DNA from: Candidatus Jordarchaeales archaeon
GTDB taxonomy: Archaea > Asgardarchaeota > Jordiarchaeia > Jordiarchaeales > Freyrarchaeaceae
Direction of reading: 5' to 3'
DNA: 64,000 nucleotides
Assembly: GCA_038889235.1 (NCBI GenBank)
Contig: JAWAHN010000001.1
Coordinates: 248,001 to 312,000 of the forward strand
Each line of letters begins with the position of its first letter. The stretch's first letter is position 1. This document shows, piece after piece, positions 16,152 through 26,600 of the stretch. The notes beneath the pieces are model-generated. The model saw nothing but the letters and a program-made list of their open reading frames with translations, had not been told where the DNA came from and made no database searches. The translations under genes and the position numbers were made by a program.

Positions 16152-17462
16152 TTGTTCTTGTACAATGAAAGTTTGAGTGTAAGTAGCGGGCATCTGTGTC
16201 TTGACGGCGTGGATCTCGTGGAGCTCGCGGACGAGTATGGGACGCCACTGTTCGTTTTCTCCGAGGAAACTATTAAGAGAAGGGCTGAGGAAGTTGCAGC
16301 GGCCTTTGGAAGGGAGAACGTCTACTATGCTAGCAAGGCGAACTCGAACTTAGCTGTGCTGAGCTTGATCAGGAAGCTTGGCTTGAACGTGGAGGTTAGC
16401 AGCGAGGGCGAGCTCTATGCAGCGTTAAAGGCTGGGTTTAAGCCAGAGCAAATAGTGTTCAACGGCGTCGCCAAGACGCTTAGAGAGCTACGGGTTGCAG
16501 CGGAGCTTGGACTGCACTGCGTCAACCTTGACTCTCTGTGCGAACTGGAGAGGCTGAAGCAGGTTGCTAGGGAGCTCGGTGTCGAGGTAAACGTGGCCTT
16601 TAGAGTCTCTTCGGGCGTCGTTGCCGGAACACACTTAAGTTTTGAGACGGCGGCACCGTTCTCTAAGTTCGGAGTTACGCCAGAGGAGGCTGAGGAAGCT
16701 TACAGGGAGGCGCTCAAAGGGGACGGGGTGAACCCCATAGGAGTCCACTGCCACATAGCTTCCCAAGTTCCAAGAGTTGAGATATTCGAGAAAGGGGTGT
16801 ACAATGTGAGCAGAGCGATTAAGAGGATTGAGGAAAGAACGGGGTTCAAGTTGCTGGAGTTCAACATGGGGGGCGGAATACCCGTACCTTACGCGAAGAA
16901 TTTCATAGAGGGGTTGCCAGAGTACTTCTACGCTAGAATTCCACCGAGAGAGGTTGCCTCAAAAGTTAGGAAGGTTTTGGACGAGGTGCTGGGCGGCGTA
17001 CGCTTAATAGCGGAGCCTGGGAGGTACGTGGTGGGAGAATCAGCGGTCCTAATAACACAGATACAAAACGTCAAGGTGAAAGGCGGGGAAGCATGGGTTA
17101 TTGTTGACGCGGGCTTTAACGTGCTCCTAGACGCGTTCAGCTACAAGTGGTACTTCCACATGGTCTCGGTGAACAGAGCGGGAGAGGAACATGACCAGCC
17201 TTACATGGTCGGAGGCCCCTTATGCGACGGCGGAGACACGTTATTAGCGGGAGTGAGGCATAGGATGCTCCCCCGCAACCTTAAAGTTGGAGAGTACCTG
17301 GCGTTGCTTGACACAGGAGCCTACACGCTCGAACAGATGTCACAGTACAATGGTCGACCCAGACCGGCAGCTTTAATGATTTCAGGGGGCAAAGTGAAGC
17401 TTATCAGGAGGAGAGAGACCCTGGAAGACATCGTAAGAAACGATTGCTACGAACAAGACTAG
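16152..17462 (+). CDS. lysA: Diaminopimelate decarboxylase-type PLP enzyme
   Basis: A fold-type III PLP decarboxylase of 436 aa, most like diaminopimelate decarboxylase (meso-DAP to lysine). The PLP lysine is K62 in YYASKAN. HCHIASQ, NMGGGIPVPY (phosphate site), EPGRYVVGES, GPLCDGGDTL and DTGAYTLEQMSQYNGRPRP are all in order. The usual CESGD is CDGGD here, a small departure in the active-site loop from the partner subunit. It starts at TTG 16152 behind GTGGAGG. Carboxynorspermidine or other amino-acid decarboxylases of this family remain possible. Confidence 0.82.
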   Translation: MFLYNESLSVSSGHLCLDGVDLVELADEYGTPLFVFSEETIKRRAEEVAAAFGRENVYYASKANSNLAVLSLIRKLGLNVEVSSEGELYAALKAGFKPEQIVFNGVAKTLRELRVAAELGLHCVNLDSLCELERLKQVARELGVEVNVAFRVSSGVVAGTHLSFETAAPFSKFGVTPEEAEEAYREALKGDGVNPIGVHCHIASQVPRVEIFEKGVYNVSRAIKRIEERTGFKLLEFNMGGGIPVPYAKNFIEGLPEYFYARIPPREVASKVRKVLDEVLGGVRLIAEPGRYVVGESAVLITQIQNVKVKGGEAWVIVDAGFNVLLDAFSYKWYFHMVSVNRAGEEHDQPYMVGGPLCDGGDTLLAGVRHRMLPRNLKVGEYLALLDTGAYTLEQMSQYNGRPRPAALMISGGKVKLIRRRETLEDIVRNDCYEQD

Positions 17463-17642
17463 AAACACCACTTCACATTTTTCCTCAACAATTTCCTTCC
17501 CTTTAGCCCCTTCCTACCCCTTCTAGGCAAGGGAACACCCAGGGGACAGCTTAACCTTCTTTTAGGCTGGCCTGCGCTGAAAAATCCTTGTAGTGTCCAA
17601 AAATATGAAAAATGAAAGAGGAGTCTTTAGGTAGACTGTGGT

Positions 17643-18137
17643 TTAAACGAAGAGGGCTTCCACTTCCGGCTTCGTCATGTAAACTAGTACTAGTACACTG
17701 AACAACACTATGAGAAGGCCAATCGCTGTCCCGACGATGGGAAGGAAGATTAGCAAAACTCCAACTAGTATTGCAGCCACCGAGAAGAATAGGACAATTT
17801 TTCTCGCCCAGTTGAACATCTTCAGCAGGCCGCCTCCAACGAAAACCATCACAGTCCCTGGCAGTAGGAGGAACGAAAGGATTGCTGACAAGATTATTTC
17901 GGAAGCTAGTTGTGCTGTCAGCACATGCATTAAGAAAACTACTCTGAAAATAGGCACTAGCCCTTGCAAATCGAAGAAAATCTTTTCAATTAGAAGGAAT
18001 AGGACAGGTAGTGCAGACAGTTCTGAAGCACTCCCTATGACGGAGAGCACGCCAAGTACACCGAGGGCGGCGAACAACGCGCCCACGATCAAGTAGAGGA
18101 CACCTATTAGTGATACACCAAGAGGTCTTTCGGACAT
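17643..18137 (-). CDS. Small membrane protein, four predicted segments
   Basis: A 164-aa hydrophobic protein with about four membrane helices: SLIGVLYLIVGALFAALGVL, a central pair around LASEIILSAILSFLLLPGTVMVF, and a C-terminal pair IVLFFSVAAILVGVLLIF / AIGLLIVLFSVLVLVYM. The N-terminus RPLGVSLIGVLYLIVGALF is a common motif of archaeal DUF-type integral membrane proteins. No function is assigned. It is transcribed divergently from the VIT transporter gene. Confidence 0.65.
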   Translation of the reverse strand: MSERPLGVSLIGVLYLIVGALFAALGVLGVLSVIGSASELSALPVLFLLIEKIFFDLQGLVPIFRVVFLMHVLTAQLASEIILSAILSFLLLPGTVMVFVGGGLLKMFNWARKIVLFFSVAAILVGVLLIFLPIVGTAIGLLIVLFSVLVLVYMTKPEVEALFV

Positions 18138-18275
18138 TCAAAATCCCCCTTTGTACTTTCTTTATTTTCTTCTAGATTTAAGAAGTTGTCGTTCCTGGTA
18201 AACGCACAGTTGGGAGGCAATGTTTTTAATAATTGGGGGCATTGTTGCTTTCAAGTGGCGTAGAGGAGGGTGCTT

Positions 18276-19142
18276 TTGGTGGTTGAGGACACGCTAGGTA
18301 AGATATTGGATGTTCAGAGAGGGGAGATTACGGAGCATTTGATTTACAAGAGACTTGCCGAGCGGGCGAAGGGGGTTAATAGAGAGGTTTTGAAGCGCAT
18401 TTCTGAGGACGAGCTTAAGCATTACGAGTTCTGGAAAAGCTACACTTCTAGAAGCGTGAAGCCGGACATGTTGAAAGTTTTCTTCTACCTCTTAGTAGCG
18501 AGGCTTTTCGGGTTGACGTTTGCTGTGAAGCTCATGGAGAGAGGGGAGGGCAGAGCTGAGGAGAGGTACAAGGAGATGATGGGTCGTATTGTGGGGGTAG
18601 AGGGGCTTGTGAAGGAGGAAGGGGAGCATGAAAGCGCGCTTATAAGGCTGATTGACGAGGAAAGGCTTAAGTATGTTAGCTCGATGGTTTTAGGCTTGAA
18701 CGATGCGCTCGTCGAGCTCACCGGGGCCCTCGCGGGATTCACTTTTGCCCTTCAAGATGCGCATACGGTCGCGATGGCGGGCTTAATTACGGGCATTGCT
18801 GCAGCACTATCGATGGCAGCGTCGGAGTATCTTTCAACCAAGTCTGAGGGAGGTGGGAGAAGTCCGCTTAAAGCTGCCAGCTACACGGGTGCCACGTACA
18901 TCGTCACGGTTTTCCTGCTGGTTTTCCCGTTCATCGTTATAACAAACGTCTACTTGTGCCTGTGCGTGACTATAATGAACGCTGTAGCCGCCATATTCGT
19001 CTTCACGTTTTACATATCGGTTGCAAAAGACTTACCTTTCAAGAAGAGGTTTCTCGAAATGCTATTGGTAGGGCTCGGAGTAGCCGTCCTAAGCTTTGCC
19101 CTAGGCTTCCTAGTGAGAACGCTTTTCGGCGTGGAAACGTAA
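18276..19142 (+). CDS. Ferritin-like domain fused to VIT1/CCC1 transporter
   Basis: A 288-aa membrane protein that probably moves Fe2+ or Mn2+. Residues 1-130 are a helical ferritin/rubrerythrin-like domain with metal-type ligands (GEITEHLIYK, then EDELKHYEFWK carrying E-x-x-H). A VIT1/CCC1 domain follows: VLGLNDALVELTGALAGFTFAL, GLITGIAAALSMAASEYLSTKSE and three further hydrophobic helices. It matches the known erythrin-VIT architecture. I choose TTG 18276, 5 nt after GGAGGG; GTG 18270 or 18279 are alternatives. Confidence 0.85.
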   Translation: MVVEDTLGKILDVQRGEITEHLIYKRLAERAKGVNREVLKRISEDELKHYEFWKSYTSRSVKPDMLKVFFYLLVARLFGLTFAVKLMERGEGRAEERYKEMMGRIVGVEGLVKEEGEHESALIRLIDEERLKYVSSMVLGLNDALVELTGALAGFTFALQDAHTVAMAGLITGIAAALSMAASEYLSTKSEGGGRSPLKAASYTGATYIVTVFLLVFPFIVITNVYLCLCVTIMNAVAAIFVFTFYISVAKDLPFKKRFLEMLLVGLGVAVLSFALGFLVRTLFGVET

Positions 19143-19166
19143 TTAGAGACGACCACTAAGTGATTT

Positions 19167-19952
19167 CTAGTGAGACATTGCCCTACGCTTCACCTCCTCC
19201 TTGAGGAGCTCTATGGCCCTCTTGGCCTTCGCCTCTGCTTCTTCCCTGCTACCCCCTCTCGTCGAGGCGATAACCTTCATTTGCACCTTGCTCCCGAACC
19301 CAGAGGGGTAGGTTTTTATCGACACGTCTGGAAGTTTTCTCATGACTTCTTGCAAAGCGTGGGCGACCAGCGATTCATCTCCCTCATCGATAAAGTCTTC
19401 AACACTCCAGTACACGGTTTTAGGCTTCTCGAGAAGCGGGATGACTTTTTCAAGAAGGTACATCATTTCTGAGGGGACTCCTGGAAGGGCTATGATAAAC
19501 TTGCCCTCTTCCTCAACCACCACTCCGGGTGCCACGCCTACCTCGTTGAAGATGGGCCTCCCTCCCTCTGGTAGGAGGGCCATCTTGGCTCTCTCGCCGC
19601 TTGCTCCGGGTTTCTTCACGTGTCCAAGTTCGTGGAGTTCGGCGTAGCGTTTTTCAATCATTTTAAGCGCCTCTTCGCTCAGGGTGAGTTTTCGGTTTAA
19701 CGCCTCTGCTACGGCTTCAAGTGTAAGGTCTCCGGGTGTGGGGCCTAGTCCACCGGTCGTAACGACCACATCTGCTTTGGACAGTGCTCGCCTCACGGCC
19801 TCAATTATCTCGTTTTTGTCGTCTGGAACTATGGATGCGCCCACCATAGTGAACCCTATGCCGGAGAGGCGCTTAGCTATCCAGTGAGTGTTGTAGTCTA
19901 GAGTGCGGCCGGAGAGTAGCTCATCGCCTACAGCGACAATGTAAACTCTCAA
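19167..19952 (-). CDS. CinA N-terminal / MoaB-like domain protein
   Basis: A 261-aa protein of the CinA N-terminal (MoCF-binding fold) family, linked with nicotinamide-nucleotide pyrophosphatase/deamidase activity. It starts VYIVAVGDELLSGRTLDYN and carries VVTTGGLGPTPGDLTLEAVA near residue 70, the family signature. GVAPGVVVEEEGKFIIALPGVPSEM and a C-terminal KTYPSGFGSKVQ domain follow. No C-terminal amidase domain is present. I start at TTG 19952 after GGTGGTG; 7 extra codons upstream are possible. It converges on the VIT gene. Confidence 0.82.
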   Translation of the reverse strand: MRVYIVAVGDELLSGRTLDYNTHWIAKRLSGIGFTMVGASIVPDDKNEIIEAVRRALSKADVVVTTGGLGPTPGDLTLEAVAEALNRKLTLSEEALKMIEKRYAELHELGHVKKPGASGERAKMALLPEGGRPIFNEVGVAPGVVVEEEGKFIIALPGVPSEMMYLLEKVIPLLEKPKTVYWSVEDFIDEGDESLVAHALQEVMRKLPDVSIKTYPSGFGSKVQMKVIASTRGGSREEAEAKAKRAIELLKEEVKRRAMSH

Positions 19953-19986
19953 AAACACACCACCGTTTTTCAAACAGAAAAAGGGA

Positions 19987-21291
19987 TTATTTCTTCTTGT
20001 CGACCAAGTTTACGAACTCGAGCAGGACCTCTAGCGCTTCTCTCATTTTTCCTGCATCCACGTTTTCGGGCGTGTCTTTTGGTGTGTGCCAGAGCGACTC
20101 AGCTTCCTTTCCTATCCTGAGGAGGGCGCTTGCTAAAAGCCCTCTACGTGAAAAGTTCGCAGAGTCTGTGCCTCCGAAGGGTATGGCACCTACTTTGACT
20201 GGTATTCCTGCTGCTTTACCTGCTTCGGCTAGCAGCGTGTAGACTTCGGGAGAGTGCTTCGTGAGGTACATCGGTTCGGCTGTGGAGGCGACGAGCGGAC
20301 TACCGCACCCCACCATTTCCACGTTCACCGTGTACGCCCTTCTCTCAGCCAGCTCCTTGTAGTGCTTCTCGACGAACCTCTTCGACCCTCTCATGCTCTC
20401 CTCGTTCCCGAAGGCGACAATCCAAACCTCAGTTCTCTCAGGCCTGTTTTGGGATAGGTATTTTGCCGCGCCTATTATCGTTGCAACCCCTGCCAGGTCG
20501 TCGTTTGCCCCAATGACTATTCTTCTAGTATTGACGAAGAAGTAGGAGGCTAGGAAAACGAAAACGGCTCCGATCAGCCATAGGAAAAGCTGAGTGTCCA
20601 GTCTACCGAGCATTACTTTGAGCAGGGATAAAAAGTAGTATAGTGCGAAGTTTAGCGTGGGGATTGTAATCGGCCAGAACGTCAGGTGACCCATTAATAG
20701 GATGCGTGCGAATTTCAGCGCTGATGCCACCATGAGGTTTGTTAATGCCATAAATGCTATAGCCAATATGACATATGAGAAGCGTCCGACCTTGCTTGAA
20801 AGTGTGAATTCGTATGCTGAGTCGACGTGAGCGCCCAGTATCACGAGGCGCTCGGCGCTACCTTTGGGTTTCAACTTGCCAATGACGTTCAGAGAACGCT
20901 TCTTGGGGAAGACGGGGTCTACGAACTCAGCCAAGTACATTAACTGGAGGAAAAGAACGATGAACGCGAACGCTATTATTGCAGCTCCTATTATAGACAG
21001 GGGCCAGAGGGATGCAGGGTTCACGCCGAAAAACCACGCCCAGTCGGTCCAGTAGAGGAGTAAGGCGACGGCGTAGAACCATATAAACCACCTAAAGTAG
21101 CCCAGGAAACCTTTAGGATGGCACTCGTATTCCTCGAGTTCTACAGAGTCGCAGTACTTCTCTAAGATTTCGCCTGTCTTTTTTAGAGCCTCGACCTCGG
21201 CTTGGGAGCAGGATTCACGTGGACCAAACTCTTCGCAGATGCTTTTAACGTAGTCCAGCATCAGCTTCTCGTAACTCTCATCCGTCCTCAA
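19987..21291 (-). CDS. Membrane-anchored M28 family zinc peptidase
   Basis: A 434-aa M28 aminopeptidase-like protein. The zinc-site residues are all visible: His and Asp in GAHVDSAYE, Asp in GANDDLAG, the catalytic pair Glu-Glu in FGNEES, Asp in GGTDSANF and His in LWHTPKDT. Hydrophobic helices near the N-terminus and two to three more inserted between the first and second ligand blocks make it an integral membrane form. The TTG start at 21291 follows GGGGTGAA; the open frame continues 318 nt upstream into sequence that does not look coding. The substrate is unknown. Confidence 0.83.
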   Translation of the reverse strand: MRTDESYEKLMLDYVKSICEEFGPRESCSQAEVEALKKTGEILEKYCDSVELEEYECHPKGFLGYFRWFIWFYAVALLLYWTDWAWFFGVNPASLWPLSIIGAAIIAFAFIVLFLQLMYLAEFVDPVFPKKRSLNVIGKLKPKGSAERLVILGAHVDSAYEFTLSSKVGRFSYVILAIAFMALTNLMVASALKFARILLMGHLTFWPITIPTLNFALYYFLSLLKVMLGRLDTQLFLWLIGAVFVFLASYFFVNTRRIVIGANDDLAGVATIIGAAKYLSQNRPERTEVWIVAFGNEESMRGSKRFVEKHYKELAERRAYTVNVEMVGCGSPLVASTAEPMYLTKHSPEVYTLLAEAGKAAGIPVKVGAIPFGGTDSANFSRRGLLASALLRIGKEAESLWHTPKDTPENVDAGKMREALEVLLEFVNLVDKKK

Positions 21292-21934
21292 CCCTTCACC
21301 CCCTAAGTCGAATTGAGGGAGTGTGTGGTTCTTTAAACTTATAGTCTTTACGCAGCGAATAGAAGAACGCGGGTGGAAAGCACGGGGAATTGTGGCGGTT
21401 AAACCGAGGGTGAAGTCCTTCATTCCCTTTAACGCAGAAAACTGCTGGATTTTGCCACTTTTTAGCTTATTGGAGCACGTTTCAACGAGTAGTATTGACT
21501 TGAGGGGTGCCGTCTTCGACTGGCTTTTTAAAGTACCCTGGTTTATCTTGCGGGTGTGTGTTCCAGTAGGAGAAGATGTATCTGGTTGAAACAACCAGTT
21601 TTTGAGCACTTCGTGTTCAGAAGAGGTGGAGGTAGCTCAGTGGAATGTTGGCGGGCGGTTTTTGACGGCGCATCGAGGAAAGTTTGACAGTGATAGAGTG
21701 CTGTGGCGGCGTGGAGAAATACGCCGGTTTTGACAGCTATTCCCAGAAGTTCCTCTTTTCTAAGTTAATATTACTCAAGCCGTGTTCGTGTGAAATGACT
21801 ACTTAGTAGAGAGTGACTGGCGGTGATGTGTAGAGTGCGATCCTTAGTGGTTGGTGTTCATGTTTGGTGGTAGTCTAGATGTTTTTCGAGAAATTTATTA
21901 GAGACTTACTTGGTTTACTTTTCTGGTGTTGGGG
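21292..21934. other. Long non-coding stretch with weak hairpins
   Basis: About 640 nt without a credible gene. Frames are open on both strands near 21323-21609, but neither product looks like protein. A GGCGT...ACGCC hairpin lies near 21707-21724, and a GAGGAAAG box near 21674 recalls RNase P RNA, but the other conserved RNase P blocks are missing. AAATTTATTA near 21891-21900 is a plausible TATA box for the gene at 21935. Confidence 0.35.
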
Positions 21935-22228
21935 ATGGTTGTCCTTGAAGTATCAGAGGAGAGTTACCGTAGGCTTAAGGCTCTCAAGAAGATAGTTGAC
22001 GCTGTTCTGGGAGACACTTTCAAGGACGAGTCAGAGTATGCCGAGTTTGTGCTGCTTGCAGGCATAGAGAAGATGTTGGTTGACCCCCTTCCCGACGATG
22101 AACTGTTAAGGAAAACTATCGTTGCAATGTTCAGGGAAAACCCGGAGTTCATTGCTGAGTTTATAGCAAGAACTATAAAGAGTGGGAGCGCTGCGAGGGA
22201 GGAGAAAAGGGAAAGTTACACTACGTGA
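21935..22228 (+). CDS. Small helical protein, unknown function
   Basis: A 97-aa charged protein. The N-terminal segment VVLEVSEESYRRLKALKKIVDAVLG looks like a beta strand followed by a helix, as in ribbon-helix-helix or antitoxin-like proteins, but no family is certain. ATG 21935 is chosen over TTG 21926. The protein contains LLRKTIVAMFRENPEFIAEFIART and a disordered charged tail. The 177 nt after it, up to the next gene end at 22406, holds nothing I can identify. Confidence 0.55.
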   Translation: MVVLEVSEESYRRLKALKKIVDAVLGDTFKDESEYAEFVLLAGIEKMLVDPLPDDELLRKTIVAMFRENPEFIAEFIARTIKSGSAAREEKRESYTT

Positions 22229-22405
22229 CCTAAGCCTTGAATAGTAGCTTTCGTCGCTACACGGCTTCCCCGACGGTTACGAGGGGGTCTTGAACAGGGG
22301 TTGCACTGCTTCGCGTGCGCGCTCGGCCATGTTGTTTCTGATCAGGCAGCTGACCGACGCACCGATAGGTGGCTTTTCACGGGTTGGTGTGGGCGAAGTT
22401 TAGGT

Positions 22406-23632
22406 TCACTTGTTGGGTTCCGTCAGCTTCATTCTTTTTAGCTCCTCTACGGCTTTGTATATCTTGAAGTTGGCGTCCTTGGCCAGTCCTAGTGCCTGGT
22501 TAATTGAGCGCGTTGCGTGATCTATTAGCTCGCGCTCATTTCTGCAAAAGTCCCTTATAAAGGGGGCATTGAAGAAGACTGAGAAAAACGAAACCTTTTC
22601 CAGCATAAGTTTGAAATGCGGTAGTTCCCTTGCGGAGTCTTCAAGGTTTGCCCGCGCGATTATGAAGCCTACTCTGAGCTCTTCCAGGCTTATTTTTTCT
22701 GGCATTTTCAGAGGCGGTTTCCCGCCTCGCGACAGCCCATATAGAGCTCGGTTTAGGAGTTTAGATGCCTCATCGTACCCGTACAGTGCTCTTAGCATGT
22801 GGAAAAGCGTGTTCACCCAGTAGTTGTAAACCGTGGAGCAGGCTTTAAGCCCCCTTAGGACGACGGGGGCTGCTGCTTTCGCGGACTGCACCAATTCGGA
22901 GAGGTTCTCGAGTGGGTGGGATGCAGGGTCGAAGCCAGCGGCGAAAGTTGACGCTATCCTTTTCAGCCCGTCTAAGAGAAGTTTTGGGCCAGACATCAAG
23001 TTCAAAACTTCTTTCACAAATGACTCCTCACAGTCAGCTTTAAGCGCCCTATTATACGCGTCTATCACAGCACTCCCTTCCCCAATCCACCTACTAATCT
23101 CCCCTTCAGCTAAACCCCTCAGCCTTTCAGCCGTATCCCTGTCGAGTGGAGTCACCATGTTCGAAAGCCTAAGCATGCGCCCCCAAACCACGTGCACTTG
23201 TTCGTCAAACTTGGGAAATCCTTCTTCGAAAAGCTTTTTTAGAAAAAGCTTGGCAGAGTTGAAAGTGACGGCTAGGTGGGGGGAACAACTACCTAGTGAC
23301 GGTGAGAAGTTCAGGATAGACAGTAGCTGCGATATGAAGACACGCGTCTCGTAAACAACTTGAAGATAGTCCCTTACGAAGAGAAAAGCCTCATAAACTG
23401 CGTTGTGCCAGAGTTCTAGGCAAGCAGTAAATTCGTTAAAACTCGCGCACCTATACTTCGAGGAGACGGCTTCTATAAAATCAACTACCACTGCGAAAAA
23501 ATCCCTCACAATGCCTCTCAAATGCTCTAAGAGCTCAACGAGTCCCCCACTGGACAGGAGATGGCCCCCCAAAAATCCTTTACAGAAAATAACATGGAAG
23601 CAGATATAAATTGTGGGGATTAAGTAGCGCAT
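22406..23632 (-). CDS. Large helical protein, unknown function
   Basis: A protein of up to 408 aa, almost entirely helical, with scattered Cys and aromatic residues and no recognised domain. The N-terminal 25 residues from ATG 23632 are hydrophobic (RYLIPTIYICFHVIFCKGF) and could be a membrane anchor, but no ribosome site precedes that ATG; an internal TTG about 20 codons later (after AAAGG) is an alternative. It lies 18 nt downstream of the large surface protein, so the pair is probably one transcript. Parts resemble the helical protein at 1356-2411. Confidence 0.6.
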   Translation of the reverse strand: MRYLIPTIYICFHVIFCKGFLGGHLLSSGGLVELLEHLRGIVRDFFAVVVDFIEAVSSKYRCASFNEFTACLELWHNAVYEAFLFVRDYLQVVYETRVFISQLLSILNFSPSLGSCSPHLAVTFNSAKLFLKKLFEEGFPKFDEQVHVVWGRMLRLSNMVTPLDRDTAERLRGLAEGEISRWIGEGSAVIDAYNRALKADCEESFVKEVLNLMSGPKLLLDGLKRIASTFAAGFDPASHPLENLSELVQSAKAAAPVVLRGLKACSTVYNYWVNTLFHMLRALYGYDEASKLLNRALYGLSRGGKPPLKMPEKISLEELRVGFIIARANLEDSARELPHFKLMLEKVSFFSVFFNAPFIRDFCRNERELIDHATRSINQALGLAKDANFKIYKAVEELKRMKLTEPNK

Positions 23633-23650
23633 GAAAAAGGAAAAACGCGG

Positions 23651-26600
23651 TTAAGGTTCAGAGTTGGATGGTTGCTGCTGTTCTTCTCCTTCTTCCTCTC
23701 TTTCTTCCTTTTCCTTTCTTTCCTCTTCTTTTCTCGTTTCTTCTTTTTCGAGCTCGCTTAGTATTATGGTGCTTATGTCTGGTGGCACGCCTACGGAGGC
23801 GAGCAAGCGCTCCCTTTCTGCCGGCGGGTTAGCCTTCAGCTCCTTTAGGAGGGTGACCGCGACGTCCTCGCTCAGCCCTATCTCCGTTAGTAGTGGAAGA
23901 AGCTTGTCAAAAACTTCGGCTGGCACGTAGGCTTCAATTCTTGGCTCGACACCTACTATGGCAAGCTCCTCCATGAGGAGAGACTTTATCAGATCTATTC
24001 TCGTCAGCGGCTTCTTAATCTCGACCGGCTTACCCTTCTCTATAGCCTCAATTAGACTGTCAATCTTCCTTATGATGGGCGGCATTCTTAACCGTCTCAC
24101 GTAAACATAGCTTGCAAGGCTCGCGGGAGGCGAAATCACAGCTAAACTTAAGACGGCAAGTATTGTGAGGGGCACCCTAATGTTTAACCCAGGTATGGTG
24201 ACGCCGCGCTCTTTAACCGTCAACACCTGGAACGACTGAGCAGACTCGTAGTTTTCAGCAGAAGCGCTAATCACAAACGGGAGAGTAGACGGAGGAATAC
24301 CCGTCGGCACCACTAGCATGTACCGTCCGTCTCCGATGTGTGTTAGTGGTAAGCCGTTGGCTGTGACTGTGGCTCCAGGAACAGGGTTACCATAAGCATC
24401 CCTGTACTCAAAAACAAGAACAACAAAGGGAACACCATTCTCAACCTCACCATAACCTCCAAGCAGGACAAGGTAGGGGGTGAAGCCGCCCAAGACTGTG
24501 AAGCTTGCCGGCGTCACTGCGGCGGCTATCCTCTTTATCTCGAAGTTAACCTGCCTCGGCTCAGCCGAGTAGTTACCTTTATACGCATAGATTAAGGCGG
24601 TGTATTTGCCTGGAAGCATGTCCTGTGTGTCGACGCTGAGCACGTAAGTTCCGTTGCCTAACGATGTGAACTCGGCTACTAGAACCACCGAGCCATCCTT
24701 GAGCACGGTGCAGTTGACCACGGCATCCTCAACTGGAACATTGTTGTGAGCATCCCAGAGTGTGACTGTCAAGTTGAGAATCTCCTTCCAACGCGTCTCG
24801 GAAACATAAACCGACTTGGCGGCCATGGGGATTGGCTTAACGAAAAGCCACAACTTGTCCTCCACTAAAGAGTAGTTGGTAAGGAAAACTCTGAACCTCA
24901 CACTATAAGAGACATTCGACGGTAGAAGGGATGCGTCGAAGGATTCCGTGTAGTTTCCGTTGCCGTTATCAACCAACGAGCCAAAGAAGTCAGTGCCCTC
25001 AATCACGTAACTGACCTGGGCACCAGCTAATGGAGCTCCGGTTAGGCCGTCCCTGCAGTAAACGTAGAACACAAACTCATCGCCAAAGAACACATCGTAT
25101 GAAGGAGTGAAACTTAAATTAACCAACCTTGGCGAAATACTAACTAGTCTATCTTTAATATATGTAGTGTAGTTTGTGCATTCCACTCTAAAAGTCACAG
25201 TGTAATAGCCTGGGGGAAGAAGGTCTTTCGGTATGAAGCCCGTGTAGTTTCCGTCTTCGTTATCGGTTAGCTGGAAGCACCCAAACCCTCCAATAGACCA
25301 CGTTACATTCGCACCAATCACAGGGAACCCATTAGTATCATCGTAAACTTTAACCACCAACGGAATATCAGTATGATTCCAGTAGTAGAGTCCCAACAGA
25401 ACAGGTATTTTAACATTCGACTCGTTCAACTCAACAGGTTCTATTATAACGGTTGTGTGGTTCGTAGCAGTTTCAAGCCCAACTCCTCCAGCCATGAATT
25501 CAACGGTATATGTTTTTCCGCCGAAGAGAAGCCCGGTGAGGTCAGCCACGTAACAGAGCTCAGACTGCGTCAGATTTGTCCAGTCTAAGACCGCTTGCCC
25601 CGATGAAGAATCGACAACCCTATACTTGAAGTAGTAAGACGCGTTTGCAGAGCGATCGACAAAGGTTCCATCGCTGCTGTTCGTCCAGTTAGCTACGAGC
25701 AGGAGAGTGGAAGGCGTCCAAGCGCGCGTAATCAATGTGCCGTTCATGATAGGTATCTTCGTTATTGTGACTGTAGTATAATCGGTACAAACTAAAACGA
25801 CAGTAAGATTTGATGAAACCTCAACGGGGAGGTAGTCTGAACCGTTAACTTTTCTAAGCTGGCCATCCTCGTACAAGGAAATGTTGTATGAGTTTGGTGG
25901 CAGGCGGAAGTGTATACATCCCGTGGCGTTTGTTCTCCCTGATGAAACAAGACCAGACTCGTTCGTTATTGTAACGTTAATGTAGGGGAAGATGTTGCCG
26001 GATGGGTATATTACATGGCATATTAGGTTAACCACGTTCAATGTGACATCTAATAATAGGTGCTCTGCTAAATTAATTTGAGTAGTGGTGTTCTCATATG
26101 TTTGGTATGTTATTCCTTCATGTGTTTCATTCCAGACGACCCGGACATTGTAGCTGCCACCATAAAGGTAGAAGGAAGCGTGTCCGGTTCCGTTCGCCGT
26201 CTTGCTGAGAAGCAGCTCGCCACTACTAGCATCTCTCACTTCGACAAGAGCACCGCCCAAATCGTAGCCGTCCTTGTCTAAAGCGTGGACGGTTAAGTTG
26301 AAGAAGCGCTCCTCAGCACAACCGACGGACACAGACCTACTCTTCACCGCCTCAGCGAACACTTCAAACGGATCGGATCCCTGAGTTCCATTCCAAACAT
26401 AGAAAGCATAACATTCACGTATAAAATCTCCGAAATTAACGCTTAATCTAGTGGCGATAGGAGACCTATACCAGCTTTCTGAACTACTACTGTAACTCAC
26501 AGTAAAACTCCAAGATGCTAATGAAGGACTTGTGACGTTAAATTGCGGAGGCTCGACGTCCACTATGCCAGCAGCAACACCAGAGCTTTTATCCAACGTG

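Noticed and set aside
21292-21609. 106-residue N-terminal extension of the M28 peptidase
   Set aside because: TTG 21291 with GGGGTGAA fits a real start, and the extension does not resemble peptidase or signal sequence.
21625-21760. tRNA-like GGTAGCTCAGTGG and RNase P-like GAGGAAAG
   Set aside because: No acceptor or anticodon stem or T-loop follows the first, and the other conserved RNase P blocks are missing for the second.
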